Source: Betaproteobacteria bacterium SG8_39
GTDB taxonomy: Bacteria; Pseudomonadota; Gammaproteobacteria; Burkholderiales; SG8-39
Length of the DNA: 35,135 bases
Reading direction: 5' to 3'
Assembly: GCA_001303445.1 (NCBI GenBank)
Contig: LJTQ01000060.1
Coordinates: forward strand, 1 to 35,135
A program made the translations under genes and the position numbers. This document shows positions 1 to 8,535 of the stretch, piece after piece; position 1 is the first letter of the stretch, and every line of letters begins with the position of its first letter. Below the pieces are notes generated by a model. That model was not told the origin of the DNA. It did no database searches and was given only the letters and a program-made list of their open reading frames with translations.

Positions 1-2
1 CG

Positions 3-383
3 CGCGCGCTGCGCGCCCTGTATGTCGTGCTCGGCTTCCTGTGCGTCGGCATCGGCATCGCGGGCGCGGTGCTGCCCGTGCTGCCGGCGACGCCGTTCTT
101 CCTGCTCGCGGCCGCCTGCTTCGCGCGTGCCTCCGCGCGCTTTTACAACAGGCTGCTCAACAACCCGACCTTCGGGCCCACAATCCGCGAGTGGCGGCGC
201 TTCCGCAGTATCCGTTTCCGCACCAAGGTCTGGGCGATCGTGCTGATGTCGTCGATGCTGGCCATCTCAACGACCTTCTTCGTCGAGAACCGCAATGTCC
301 AGGCCGGGCTCGCGGTGCTGGGCGTGCTGCTCGCGATCTGGATGTGGCGCATCCCGTCGCGCGACCGGCCGCCTGCGCGCTAG
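3..383 (+). CDS. YbaN/DUF454 family inner-membrane protein, 5' truncated
   Basis: The frame is open to the left edge, so the true start is probably outside the window. A GTG at 27 would give 118 residues, but the hydrophobic segment already begins before it. The protein resembles the small inner-membrane YbaN (DUF454) family. It has an N-terminal hydrophobic hairpin with the family-like stretch VLPVLPATPFFLLAAACFAR, a central basic region (around REWRRFRSIRFRTK), and a C-terminal membrane pair ending in MWRIP, as in YbaN. The function of the family is unknown. Its stop codon overlaps by four bases the end of the convergent gene that follows. Family assignment is confident; the start is not visible. 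Confidence 0.85.
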   Translation, partial: RALRALYVVLGFLCVGIGIAGAVLPVLPATPFFLLAAACFARASARFYNRLLNNPTFGPTIREWRRFRSIRFRTKVWAIVLMSSMLAISTTFFVENRNVQAGLAVLGVLLAIWMWRIPSRDRPPAR

Positions 384-844
384 TTCGTTTTCTTGCTGTT
401 CTTCTCGGCTTTCGGCTGCGGCGGTTCGCCGTAGTCGTACTTCAGCTCGAACTTGCCATCCGGCATGAATATCAGCGTCGCGCTGGTCCAGCGCCGCTGC
501 TCGCGCGCGGGAATATTGCGGTTGAGCGACCAGACGTTTTCGAACACCGTCTTGCGGTCGCAGGAAGGAATCGGCTTGCCGACCGGGTCGTCGCCGGGTG
601 CGACGAACAGGCATTGCACCTCGAAGTCGCGCGCCCCGCCTTTTTCGGCGAGCTGGCCCACGACCACCCAGGCGCGATCCCACTTCTCCGGCAGCCCGCC
701 GCCAAAGGCGCCGAAGATCGTCTCCAGCACCTTCGGGTCGGGCGGCTCGGGTTTGTCGGCGTCTGCCTTGTTCTGCGCGCGCAGCGCGCCGGGCAGCGCC
801 AGGGAAACAGCGACGAGCAGGGCTGCCAGGAAACTTCTGTTCAT
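380..844 (-). CDS. secreted hypothetical protein
   Basis: The product has 154 residues with a clear signal peptide (about residues 1-23, cleavage near ALRA/QN). The mature domain is about 130 residues, contains two cysteines, and ends in a lysine-rich tail. The stretch WTSATLIFMPDGKFELKYDY is faintly like the YezG/DUF600 immunity-protein fold, but I would not assign function on that. The gene is alone on the minus strand and has its own sigma70-like promoter: a -35 CCGACA and a -10 TAGAAT separated by 17 bases. A GGAG precedes the ATG. Its 3' end overlaps the YbaN-like gene. The gene is very likely real; its role is unknown. Confidence 0.75.
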   Translation of the reverse strand: MNRSFLAALLVAVSLALPGALRAQNKADADKPEPPDPKVLETIFGAFGGGLPEKWDRAWVVVGQLAEKGGARDFEVQCLFVAPGDDPVGKPIPSCDRKTVFENVWSLNRNIPAREQRRWTSATLIFMPDGKFELKYDYGEPPQPKAEKNSKKTN

Positions 845-868
845 GAGAATCGCTCCGATGAGGTTCGA

Positions 869-897
869 ATTCTATCCCGCTGTGGATTGCCTGTCGG
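869..897 (-). promoter_or_regulatory. sigma70-like promoter for the secreted hypothetical gene
   Basis: On the minus strand, CCGACA (897-892) and TAGAAT (874-869) are separated by exactly 17 bases. The predicted start is near 862, leaving a leader of about 18 nt before the ATG at 844. It lies back to back with the plus-strand promoter. Confidence 0.55.
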
Positions 898-915
898 CTG
901 CCGGGTGACTAGCAT
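887..915 (+). promoter_or_regulatory. sigma70-like promoter for the small membrane protein gene
   Basis: TTGCCT (887-892) and TAGCAT (910-915) are spaced by 17 bases. The predicted transcript would begin about at the ATG at 925, so the message may be leaderless or nearly so. Its -35 overlaps the -35 of the divergent promoter by one base, so the two promoters should compete. Confidence 0.5.
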
Positions 916-924
916 TTGCCCCCT

Positions 925-1152
925 ATGGACCTGCTCGAGCGCAAAAGGTTGCATGCGATACCCGGCATCGGGCGCGAAGTGCTGGCGACACTGGCGGGCA
1001 TCGTGCTCGCGCTGACGCCGCTTGCGCTGTGGATCGCCTGGTCACCGCAGGTCATGGGGCTCGTGCTCGCCGCCGCCGCGGTGGCGGCGGTGCTGGTCGT
1101 GGCCTGCTGGCCCGATCGCGCGCCGCAGCGGCACGTCGGATACGGCGAATGA
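925..1152 (+). CDS. small membrane protein, unknown
   Basis: This is a 75-residue protein with a charged N-terminus (MDLLERKRLHAIPG) followed by two hydrophobic helices at roughly residues 20-40 and 44-61, so it is probably an inner-membrane hairpin. A TTG at 916 would add three residues. I prefer the ATG at 925 because it fits the predicted transcription start. No family is recognised. It lies seven bases before the next small gene and probably shares its transcript. Confidence 0.6.
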   Translation: MDLLERKRLHAIPGIGREVLATLAGIVLALTPLALWIAWSPQVMGLVLAAAAVAAVLVVACWPDRAPQRHVGYGE

Positions 1153-1159
1153 GCATGCG

Positions 1160-1447
1160 ATGGCGATCCCCGTCACTGTGCTGACCCAGGCGCTGCGCCG
1201 TGCCGGCGAGGGCGACTGGCACGGTGCGCACGAGATCGTCCAGCAGCACGAAGGGGATGCGTACGCCGACTGGATCCATGCGGTGTTGCATCGCATCGAG
1301 GGCGACCTGGGCAATGCACGTTACTGGTATCGCCGCAGCGGCCGCGCCCTCGTGGAGAACGAATCACCCCAGGCGGAGCTCGCGCGCATCGCCGGCGTGC
1401 TCGGGGACGCGCAGCTATCGAAACCACCCAGAAAGGGCAGCACATGA
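1160..1447 (+). CDS. small soluble hypothetical protein
   Basis: This gene encodes 95 residues, beginning [21 protein letters not shown] chose the ATG at 1160 because the upstream part of the frame is low quality and overlaps the preceding gene. The helical, alanine-rich sequence with [19 protein letters not shown] and a following [15 protein letters not shown] looks like one and a half TPR-like helical hairpins. This is a resemblance only. No signal peptide is present, so it is probably cytoplasmic. Its last four bases overlap the start of the crotonase gene (ATGA), so it may be translationally coupled to the anthranilate operon. A role in that pathway is unproven. Confidence 0.7.
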   Translation: MAIPVTVLTQALRRAGEGDWHGAHEIVQQHEGDAYADWIHAVLHRIEGDLGNARYWYRRSGRALVENESPQAELARIAGVLGDAQLSKPPRKGST

Positions 1448-2280
1448 AGCAATACCGCATCGATCTCGCCGGCTACAAGGCGAAGCATTTCCAGTGGCAG
1501 GTGGCCGGCAAGGTGGCGACCATCACCCTCAATCGTCCCGAGCGCAAGAATCCACTCACCTTCGATTCGTATGCCGAGCTGCGCGATCTGTTTCGGCAGC
1601 TGCAGTACGCGCAGGACGTCAAGGCGGTCGTCGTCACCGGCGCGGGCGGCAACTTCTGCTCGGGCGGCGACGTGCACGAGATCATCGGCCCGCTGGTCGC
1701 GCTGCAGAAGGCGGACGACATGGGCGGGCTGCTCGAATTCACGCGCATGACCGGCGACCTGGTCAAGGCGATGCGGGCCTGCCCGCAGCCGATCGTCGCC
1801 GCGGTCGACGGCATCTGCGCCGGCGCCGGCGCCATCATCGCCATGGGCTCCGACCTGCGCCTGGGCACCGCGGCGAGCAAGGTCGCGTTCCTTTTCGTGC
1901 GCGTCGGACTCGCCGGCGCGGACATGGGCGCCTGCAACATTCTGCCGCGACTCATCGGTGCCGGCCGCGCGGCGGAGCTGCTCTACACCGGGCGCGCGAT
2001 GGACGGTGCGGAAGCGGAGCGCTGGGGCTTCTACAATCGCCTGTGCGAGTCGGACAAGCTGCTCGCCGAAGCACAGACGCTCGCCAAGTCGCTCGCCGAC
2101 GGTCCGACCTTCGCGCATGCGATGACCAAGAAATGCATCCACCAGGAGTGGAGCATGGGTGTCGACGAGTCGATCGAGGCAGAGGCCCAGGCGCAGGCGA
2201 TCTGCATGCAGACCAAGGATTACGAGCGCGCCTACAACGCCTTCGTCGCCAAGCAGAAGCCCGTGTTCCAGGGCGACTGA
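1444..2280 (+). CDS. enoyl-CoA hydratase/isomerase (crotonase) family protein of an anthranilate-CoA operon
   Basis: A 278-residue protein of normal crotonase length. It shows CoA- and oxyanion-hole motifs at about residues 68-77 ([12 protein letters not shown]) and 123-130 (GICAGAGA). Position 160 is an aspartate in GLAGADMG. The two glutamates used by classical hydratases (rat E144 and E164) are not at the matching places: the region after the oxyanion hole reads AIIAM and the next reads FVRVG. D160 is therefore the likely acid/base group, and the enzyme may be an isomerase or ring-opening crotonase rather than a hydratase. It is the first gene of a set encoding an acyl-CoA dehydrogenase, an aryl-CoA ligase and a 2-aminobenzoyl-CoA monooxygenase/reductase. 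In Azoarcus evansii such beta-oxidation genes accompany the last two. Confidence 0.88.
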   Translation: MKQYRIDLAGYKAKHFQWQVAGKVATITLNRPERKNPLTFDSYAELRDLFRQLQYAQDVKAVVVTGAGGNFCSGGDVHEIIGPLVALQKADDMGGLLEFTRMTGDLVKAMRACPQPIVAAVDGICAGAGAIIAMGSDLRLGTAASKVAFLFVRVGLAGADMGACNILPRLIGAGRAAELLYTGRAMDGAEAERWGFYNRLCESDKLLAEAQTLAKSLADGPTFAHAMTKKCIHQEWSMGVDESIEAEAQAQAICMQTKDYERAYNAFVAKQKPVFQGD

Positions 2281-2287
2281 CGAACCG

Positions 2288-3454
2288 ATGGACCGCTTCG
2301 CGCACCTGGGCTGGCCGTTCTTCGAGCCGCGACATGCGGCGCTCGCTGCCGAGGCGGAGCGCTGGGCAACGACGCTCGACTGGGCGCACGACGAGGAGGC
2401 CTCGGCACCGCGCGGCGCCGAGGCCGACACGACCTGCCGGCGGCTGGTGCGCGAGCTTGGCGCCGCGGGCTACCTGCGGCACTGCGTTCCCGGCGGCGAC
2501 GTGTTCGACGTGCGAGCGATCGCGCTGCTGCGCGAGGTGTTCGCCTACCACGCCGGCCTCGCCGATTTTGCCTTCGTCATGCAGGGCCTGGGCAGCGGGC
2601 CGATCGCGCTCGCGGGCAGCGAGGCGCAGCGCGCCCGGCATCTGCCGCGCGTCGCTGCGGGTGAGGCGATCGCGGCGTTCGCGCTCTCCGAGCCCGATGC
2701 GGGCTCCGACGTCGCCGCATTGTCGACCACGGCGCGCCGCGACGGCGACGCCTGGGTGCTGAACGGTGCCAAGACCTGGATCTCGAACGGCGGCATCGCA
2801 GACCTGTACGTCGTATTCGCGAAAAGCGAAGACGCGTCCGGAACGCGCGCGATCTCGGCCTTCGTCGTCGAGGCCGGAACGCCGGGGCTCGATGCGAGCG
2901 AGCGGGTCGCGATCATCGCGCCGCATCCCATGGCCACGCTGCGTTTCACCGACTGCCGCATCCCGGCCGAAAACCTGCTCGGCAGACCCGGCGAGGGCTT
3001 CAAGCTCGCGATGCGCAACCTCGACGTCTTCCGCACAACGGTTGCCGCGGCGGCGCTCGGCTTTGCACGCCGCGCGCTCGACGAGGGGCTCGCGCGCTCC
3101 AGGACGCGCCGCATGTTCGGCCAGGTGCTGGCCGATTTCCAGCTTTCGCAGGCCCGTCTGGCCGACATGGCGACCGGGATCGAAGCCGGCGCCCTGCTCA
3201 CCTATCGCGCGGCCTGGCTGCGCGATACGCAGGGCGCGCGCATCACGCGCGAAGCGGCGATGGCGAAGATGTTCGCGACCGAAACCGCGCAGCAGGTGGT
3301 CGACGCGGCGGTGCAGCTCTTCGGCGGGCTCGGCGTGGCCAGCGGCCATCCGGTCGAGCGTCTGTACCGCGAGGTGCGCGCGCTGCGCATCTATGAGGGC
3401 GCCACCGAGGTGCAGAAGCTGATCATCGCGCGCGAGCTGCTCAAGGCTTCGTGA
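2288..3454 (+). CDS. acyl-CoA dehydrogenase
   Basis: This gene encodes 388 residues starting at the ATG at 2288, seven bases after the crotonase stop. It has the standard three-domain FAD acyl-CoA dehydrogenase layout. The signature [17 protein letters not shown] and the WISNGG flavin-contact motif lie in the middle beta domain, and the C-terminal helical domain ends with [11 protein letters not shown]370 in that motif sits where medium-chain-type dehydrogenases keep the catalytic base. The reaction is alpha,beta-dehydrogenation of an acyl-CoA with electrons passed to ETF. In this operon its likely substrate is an alicyclic or ring-opened CoA ester made from 2-aminobenzoyl-CoA. The substrate is inferred from context only. 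Confidence 0.92.
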   Translation: MDRFAHLGWPFFEPRHAALAAEAERWATTLDWAHDEEASAPRGAEADTTCRRLVRELGAAGYLRHCVPGGDVFDVRAIALLREVFAYHAGLADFAFVMQGLGSGPIALAGSEAQRARHLPRVAAGEAIAAFALSEPDAGSDVAALSTTARRDGDAWVLNGAKTWISNGGIADLYVVFAKSEDASGTRAISAFVVEAGTPGLDASERVAIIAPHPMATLRFTDCRIPAENLLGRPGEGFKLAMRNLDVFRTTVAAAALGFARRALDEGLARSRTRRMFGQVLADFQLSQARLADMATGIEAGALLTYRAAWLRDTQGARITREAAMAKMFATETAQQVVDAAVQLFGGLGVASGHPVERLYREVRALRIYEGATEVQKLIIARELLKAS

Positions 3455-3464
3455 GGATTTGCGC

Positions 3465-5081
3465 ATGACGACCAGCTCGCATGTCGATACCTTTGCCCGC
3501 GACAACCTGCCGCCGAAAGCCCAGTGGCCCGAGCTGCTCTTCGAGCGGCCCGAGCTGAGCTATCCCGAGCGCATGAATTGCGCGACCGAGCTCGTTGACC
3601 GGCATGTCGCCGCCGGTCGCGGCGCGGGCATCGCGCTGCGCGCGCCGGACGGCGCCTGCAGCTACCTGCAGCTCGCCGCGCAGGCCAACCGCATCGCGCA
3701 TGTGCTGGTGAAGGAGATGGGCCTCGTACCCGGCAACCGCGTGCTGCTGCGCGGGCCGAACAACCCGATGATGGCGGCCTGCTGGCTGGCGGTGATGAAG
3801 GCGGGCGGCGTGTGCGTGGCGACGATGCCGCTGCTGCGCGCACGCGAGCTGACCGACATCGTCAACAAGGCGCAGGTCACCCATGCGCTGTGCGACAAGC
3901 GGCTCGAGGCTGAGCTCAGGGCGGCGCTGCCGGCCTGCCCGACGCTGCGCGCGGACGCGATCCGCAGCTGGTACGACGACGCGCCCGATGCGCTCGAGCG
4001 GCTCGCGCTGCAGCAGCCCGAGCACTTCGCAAACGTCGATACCGCGGCCGACGATGTCGCGCTGATCGCCTTCACCTCGGGCACGACCGGCAAGCCGAAA
4101 GGCACGATGCACTTCCACCGCGACGTGGTCGCCATGTGCGACCTGTTCCCGCGTTCCTGCCTGAGGGTGCGGGCGGACGACGTATTCTGCGGCACGCCGC
4201 CGATCGCGTTCACCTTCGGCCTGGGCGGGATGCTCGCCTTCCCGCTGCGCGCCGGCGCGTCGACCGTGCTGGTCGAAAAGCTCACCCCCGAGTCGCTGTT
4301 CGAGACGATCGAGCAGTTCCGCGCCACGGTGTTGTTCACCTCGCCGGTCATGCTGCGGGCGATGGCGGCGCTCGCACCGAACTACGATTTTTCGAGCCTC
4401 AGGATCTGCGTTTCGGCGGGCGAAGCGCTACCCGACGCGACGCGCCAGCTGTTCACTCAGGCGACCGGCGTCGAGATCCTCGACGGACTGGGCTCGACCG
4501 AGATGATTCACATCTTCATCTCGCATACGGCGGAGCGGGCGCGGCGCGGCGCGACCGGCTATGCGATTCCCGGCTACCGGGCGACGGTGCTCGACGAGGC
4601 GGGACAGCCCTGCGCGCCGGGGGTCGTCGGGCGGCTCGCGGTCAAAGGGCCGACCGGCTGCCGTTACCTCGCCGACGAACGGCAGACGAACTACGTGCAG
4701 AACGGCTGGAACGTGACTGGCGACGCCTACCGCATGGATGCGGACGGCTACTTTTTTTACGAGGCGCGCACCGACGATATGATCATTTCGGCCGGCTATA
4801 ACATCGCCGGGCCGGAGGTGGAGGGCGCGCTGCTGACGCATCCAGCGGTCTCCGAATGCGGCGTCGTTGGCACCCCCGACCCCGAGCGCGGCACCGTGGT
4901 CAAGGCCTTCGTGGTCCTGAAGCCGGGGCAGGCAGGTGATCGGGCAATGATCGAGGCGCTGCAGACTCACGTGAAGAACACGATTGCGCCGTACAAGTAC
5001 CCGCGCCGCATCGAGTTCGTCGACGCGCTGCCGCGCACCGAGACCGGCAAGTTGCAGCGCTTTCGCCTGAGGTCGGCGTGA
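3465..5081 (+). CDS. abmG: 2-aminobenzoate-CoA ligase (benzoate-CoA ligase family)
   Basis: An ANL-superfamily acyl/aryl-CoA synthetase of 538 residues. The P-loop-like motif FTSGTTGKPKG is at 203-213, followed by DGLGSTEM. The hinge region contains YEARTDDMIISAGYNI, and K529 in ETGKLQRF is the adenylation lysine. It activates an aromatic acid with ATP and CoA. The length and overall pattern match benzoate/2-aminobenzoate-CoA ligases, and the gene directly precedes the 2-aminobenzoyl-CoA monooxygenase/reductase gene. That context is why I name anthranilate as substrate; benzoate or salicylate are alternatives. I chose the ATG at 3465; a TTG two codons earlier is possible. The gene begins 11 bases after the dehydrogenase gene. 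Confidence 0.82.
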   Translation: MTTSSHVDTFARDNLPPKAQWPELLFERPELSYPERMNCATELVDRHVAAGRGAGIALRAPDGACSYLQLAAQANRIAHVLVKEMGLVPGNRVLLRGPNNPMMAACWLAVMKAGGVCVATMPLLRARELTDIVNKAQVTHALCDKRLEAELRAALPACPTLRADAIRSWYDDAPDALERLALQQPEHFANVDTAADDVALIAFTSGTTGKPKGTMHFHRDVVAMCDLFPRSCLRVRADDVFCGTPPIAFTFGLGGMLAFPLRAGASTVLVEKLTPESLFETIEQFRATVLFTSPVMLRAMAALAPNYDFSSLRICVSAGEALPDATRQLFTQATGVEILDGLGSTEMIHIFISHTAERARRGATGYAIPGYRATVLDEAGQPCAPGVVGRLAVKGPTGCRYLADERQTNYVQNGWNVTGDAYRMDADGYFFYEARTDDMIISAGYNIAGPEVEGALLTHPAVSECGVVGTPDPERGTVVKAFVVLKPGQAGDRAMIEALQTHVKNTIAPYKYPRRIEFVDALPRTETGKLQRFRLRSA

Positions 5082-5121
5082 AGCCGGGCGGCGGCGCGGC
5101 GCGCAAGGGGCGATCACTCGC

Positions 5122-7380
5122 ATGAAGATCCGCTGCATCGGCGGAGGACCCGCCGCGCTGTACTTCAGCCTGCTGGTCAAGAAGGCGCACCCGGACTGGG
5201 ATGTGCAGATCTTCGAGCGCAACCCGGCGAACGTGACCTGGGGCTTCGGGGTGGTGTTTTCCGACGAGACGATGGAAAGCTTCCGCGAGGCCGACGCGCC
5301 CTCATTTCGCGCGATCACCGACGCCTTCGTCCACTGGGACGACATCCACATCTTCTTCAAGGGCGAGAAATTCGTCTCCACGGGGCACGGCTTCGCCGGC
5401 ATGCAGCGCCTGCGGCTGCTGCAGATTATCGAGGCCCGCGCGCGCGAGCTCGGCGTCGGGATCACACACGACGCGGACGTTACCGGCCTGGAGACGTACC
5501 GGGACGCCGATCTCATCGTCGCCGCCGACGGCATCAATTCGTTCATCCGCCGGCAGCATGCAGACGCCTTCGGTGCCGACGTCGTCATGCGGCCGAACAA
5601 GTTTGTCTGGCTGGGATCGGACAAGCGCTTCGACGCGTTCACCTTCTACTTCAACCGCAATGCGCACGGCCTGTGGCGCGCCCACTGCTACCAGTACATG
5701 CCGGGAACCTCGACCTTCATCGTCGAGTGCACCGAGGCAACCTGGCAGCGTGCGGGGCTCGCCGATGCCAGCGAGGCCGACACCATCGCCTACTGCGAGA
5801 ACGTGTTCGCCGGGGAGCTCGACGGCGCGAAGCTGGTGTCCAACATGTCCCTGTGGCGCAACTTTCCGCGGGTGCGCAACCGCCGGTACTTTCACGAAAA
5901 TATCGTGCTGCTCGGCGACGCGCTGCACACGGCGCATTTCTCGATCGGCTCGGGCACCAAGCTCGCGATGGAGGACGGCATCGCACTCGCCAACGCGCTC
6001 GAGCGCAGCGCGACGCTTGCGCAGGCGCTCGCCGCCTTCCAGGCCGAGCGCGAGCCGGTCGTCGACAGCCTGCAGCGCGCCGCGCAGGTGTCGATGGAGT
6101 GGTTCGAGGAAACCGAGCGCTATGCCGAGCGCATGGCGCCGCGGCAGTTCGCCTATGCGCTGCTCACCCGCAGCCTGCGCATCAACCACGACAACCTGCG
6201 ACGGCGCGATCCGGTTTTCGTCGAGCAGGCCGATACCTGGGTTGCGGAGCAGGCGTTTGCCGCGGTGGGGCGGCCGCGGCCCGAGGGCAAAGCGCCGCCG
6301 CCGATCTTCACGCCGTACCGGCTGCGCGGACTGACGCTCGAGAACCGCATCGTCGTCTCGCCGATGTGCCAGTACTCGGCAGTCGATGGCGTGGTGGGCG
6401 ACTGGCACCTGGTGCACCTCGGCAGCCGGGCGATCGGCGGCGCGGGGCTGGTGCTCACGGAGATGACCTGCGTCGGCCCGCAGGCGCGCATCACGCCGGG
6501 CTGCGCCGGAATCTGGAACGATGCGCAGGTCGCGGCCTGGCGGCGCATCGTCGATTTCATCCATGGCCACTCGCAGGCCAAGGTCGGCCTGCAGATCGGG
6601 CATGCCGGGCGCAAGGGTTCGACGAAGCTGCTGTGGGAGGGGGTCGACCAGCCCCTGGCCGAAGGCAACTGGGAGGTGATCGCGCCGTCCGCGATTCCCT
6701 ACCAGGCGTTCTGCCACCGGCCGCGCGAGATGACGCGCGCCGACATGGACGCGGTGGTCGCCGACCATGCGGCCGCGGCGCGGCGCGCCGCGGCCGCGGG
6801 CTTCGACCTGCTCGAGCTGCACATGGCGCATGGCTACCTGCTGTCGACCTTTCTCTCGCCGCTGACCAACCGGCGCGGCGACGCCTACGGCGGCGCCATA
6901 GAGAACCGCCTGCGCTTCCCGCTGGAGGTCTTCGCTGCGGTGCGCGCAGCCTGGCCGCAGGACAAGCCGATGTCGGCGCGCATCTCGGCCACCGACTGGA
7001 AGGCCGGGGGTTTTTCGGATGCCGACGGCGACGCGCTGGTGGCAGCGCTCAAGGACGCGGGCTGCGACATCGTCGACGTGTCGACCGGACAGGTGGTCGG
7101 CGACCAGGAACCGCAGTACGGCCGGCTCTGGCAGCTGCCGTTCTCGACGCGGCTGCGCCTCGAAGGCGGCATGCCGACCATGGCGATCGGCAACATCCAG
7201 TCCTTCGGCGATGCCAACGCGATCATCGCGGGCGGGCGTGCCGACCTGTGCGTGCTGGCGCGCATGCACCTCGCCGATCCCTACTGGACGCGGCACGCCG
7301 CCTACGAGTACGGCTGGCCGCTGCCCTGGCCGAACCCGTACCAGTCGGTGAGTCTGCCCTACACGCCGCGCTGGAGCTGA
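5122..7380 (+). CDS. 2-aminobenzoyl-CoA monooxygenase/reductase (salicylyl-CoA 5-hydroxylase/OYE fusion)
   Basis: This 752-residue fusion flavoprotein has an N-terminal half that is a PHBH-like FAD monooxygenase. It carries the dinucleotide motif IGGGPAA at residues 6-12, the DG motif with D136 in AADGINS, and the GD motif with D266 in LLGDALH. From about residue 395 a complete old-yellow-enzyme domain begins (IFTPYRLRGLTLENRIVVSP), with MCQYSA and the LSPLTNRRGDAYGG signature. The known Azoarcus evansii enzyme is the same two-flavoprotein fusion. It hydroxylates and then reduces 2-aminobenzoyl-CoA, using O2 and NAD(P)H, to 2-amino-5-oxocyclohex-1-ene-1-carbonyl-CoA. The protein is usually annotated as a bifunctional salicylyl-CoA 5-hydroxylase/oxidoreductase. 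It is the last gene of the operon, 40 bases after the ligase gene. Confidence 0.92.
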   Translation: MKIRCIGGGPAALYFSLLVKKAHPDWDVQIFERNPANVTWGFGVVFSDETMESFREADAPSFRAITDAFVHWDDIHIFFKGEKFVSTGHGFAGMQRLRLLQIIEARARELGVGITHDADVTGLETYRDADLIVAADGINSFIRRQHADAFGADVVMRPNKFVWLGSDKRFDAFTFYFNRNAHGLWRAHCYQYMPGTSTFIVECTEATWQRAGLADASEADTIAYCENVFAGELDGAKLVSNMSLWRNFPRVRNRRYFHENIVLLGDALHTAHFSIGSGTKLAMEDGIALANALERSATLAQALAAFQAEREPVVDSLQRAAQVSMEWFEETERYAERMAPRQFAYALLTRSLRINHDNLRRRDPVFVEQADTWVAEQAFAAVGRPRPEGKAPPPIFTPYRLRGLTLENRIVVSPMCQYSAVDGVVGDWHLVHLGSRAIGGAGLVLTEMTCVGPQARITPGCAGIWNDAQVAAWRRIVDFIHGHSQAKVGLQIGHAGRKGSTKLLWEGVDQPLAEGNWEVIAPSAIPYQAFCHRPREMTRADMDAVVADHAAAARRAAAAGFDLLELHMAHGYLLSTFLSPLTNRRGDAYGGAIENRLRFPLEVFAAVRAAWPQDKPMSARISATDWKAGGFSDADGDALVAALKDAGCDIVDVSTGQVVGDQEPQYGRLWQLPFSTRLRLEGGMPTMAIGNIQSFGDANAIIAGGRADLCVLARMHLADPYWTRHAAYEYGWPLPWPNPYQSVSLPYTPRWS

Positions 7381-7412
7381 GCGCCGCTGCACGTGGTGCC
7401 GCGCCGGGCCGG

Positions 7413-7418
7413 TATCAT
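7413..7418 (+). promoter_or_regulatory. -10-like element of tag
   Basis: TATCAT lies six bases before the tag ATG, and no Shine-Dalgarno sequence fits between them. No good -35 is seen. If it is used, the transcript would start at or next to the initiation codon. Confidence 0.35.
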
Positions 7419-7424
7419 GGGCGC

Positions 7425-7997
7425 ATGTCGAATCGCAGGCGTTGCGCGTGGGCGAAAAATCCGCGCGCGGTGGCTTATCACGATCGCGAGTGGGGAGTGC
7501 CGGTGCGCTCGGACCGGCGCCTGTTCGAAATGTTGATTCTCGAGGGCGCGCAGGCCGGCCTCGCCTGGGACACCGTGCTCGCCAAGCGCGCGCGTTACCG
7601 CGCGGTGTTCGACGGCTTCGATCCGAAGAAGGTCGCGCGCTACGGTGTGCGCAAGAAGGCGCAGCTGCTGGCCGATCCGGGGATCATCCGCAACCGCGCG
7701 AAAATCGATGCGGCGGTGCTGAATGCGCGGCAAGCTCTCGCGGTGCAAAAGGAGTTCGGCAGCTTCTCGCGCTACGTCTGGGCGTTCGTCGAAGGGCGGC
7801 CGGTGCAGAACCGCTGGCCGCGCATGCGGCAGGTGCCTGCACGCAGCGCCGTGTCCGATGCGCTGGCGAAGGATCTCAAGCGGCGCGGCTTCAAGTTCGT
7901 CGGCACGACCATCATGTACGCCTTCATGCAGGCCGTGGGGATGGTGAACGACCACACGCTCGATTGCTTCCGCCACTGGGCGCTGCACCGGCGATGA
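7425..7997 (+). CDS. tag: DNA-3-methyladenine glycosylase I
   Basis: This cytoplasmic base-excision enzyme of 190 residues removes 3-methyladenine from alkylated DNA. The pattern AYHDREWGVPVRSDRRLFEM, then LEGAQAGLAW, then RRGFKFVGTTIMYAFMQAVG closely follows E. coli Tag. All four zinc ligands known from E. coli are present as C7, H19, H177 and C181. The ATG at 7425 gives a start that matches the family; an ATG at 7417 is out of frame. The gene follows the anthranilate operon by 44 bases but has no functional link to it. Its stop overlaps the next start (ATGA). Confidence 0.96.
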   Translation: MSNRRRCAWAKNPRAVAYHDREWGVPVRSDRRLFEMLILEGAQAGLAWDTVLAKRARYRAVFDGFDPKKVARYGVRKKAQLLADPGIIRNRAKIDAAVLNARQALAVQKEFGSFSRYVWAFVEGRPVQNRWPRMRQVPARSAVSDALAKDLKRRGFKFVGTTIMYAFMQAVGMVNDHTLDCFRHWALHRR

Positions 7998-8485
7998 GGG
8001 CGGTCGTCACCGCGGCGCTGCTGCTGCTTGCGCTGCGCGCGCACGCCTTCGACGTCGACGGTGTCGGCCCGGGGGCGAGCGAAGCCGACATCCACGGCGC
8101 GTTTCCGAGCGCCTACTGCAAGACGCTCGAATGGCGAAGCCAGGCGGCCGAGCGGCGCTGCGACGACGGGCAGATTTCCTTTGCCGGGGTGCAGGCGCGG
8201 ATCACGTTCTTCCTGCGCGGCGACGTGGTGCAGGGCTTCAACCTGCGATTCGCGACGAGCGATCAGCCGCGGGTGACGGCTGCGCTCAAGTCGCGCTGGG
8301 GCGCGCCCGCAGCCGAGACCCGGGACTTGATCCAGCGCAAGGGGCAGTCCGATCGCGAGGTCTACAAGATCACATGGAACAGGGCGGATGACCGGGCGAC
8401 GCTGATCTGGCGGCCCGATCACAAGCGCTGCTGGCTGATGGTATCGCGGGGAGACTTCGCGGAAGAGATCTATCGGGTGCGTTGA
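7994..8485 (+). CDS. secreted hypothetical protein
   Basis: The product has 163 residues with a short signal peptide (residues 1-18, ending AHA/F). The mature part is about 145 residues with several cysteines (C32, C51 and a late C near KRCW). GVGPGASEADIHGAFPSAYC near the start of the mature part suggests a small alpha/beta periplasmic domain that senses or modulates something, but I cannot name a family. The start codon overlaps the tag stop (ATGA), so translation is coupled. The coding frame is convincing; its function is unknown. Confidence 0.72.
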   Translation: MRAVVTAALLLLALRAHAFDVDGVGPGASEADIHGAFPSAYCKTLEWRSQAAERRCDDGQISFAGVQARITFFLRGDVVQGFNLRFATSDQPRVTAALKSRWGAPAAETRDLIQRKGQSDREVYKITWNRADDRATLIWRPDHKRCWLMVSRGDFAEEIYRVR

Positions 8486-8535
8486 GCAGGTGCCCGGTGT
8501 GCCTTTCGCGCAGCGCGCGGACGGGGACGAGAGCC

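Noticed and set aside
5302-7392. 696-codon open frame antisense to the monooxygenase/reductase gene
   Set aside because: It has the low-complexity composition of a shadow frame, and the plus strand holds a complete well-recognised enzyme.
8482-8535. TTG start for the polyphosphate phosphotransferase
   Set aside because: The extra 18 residues (MSRCPVCLSRSARTG...) are not like the family, and the ATG at 8536 fits the usual N-terminus.
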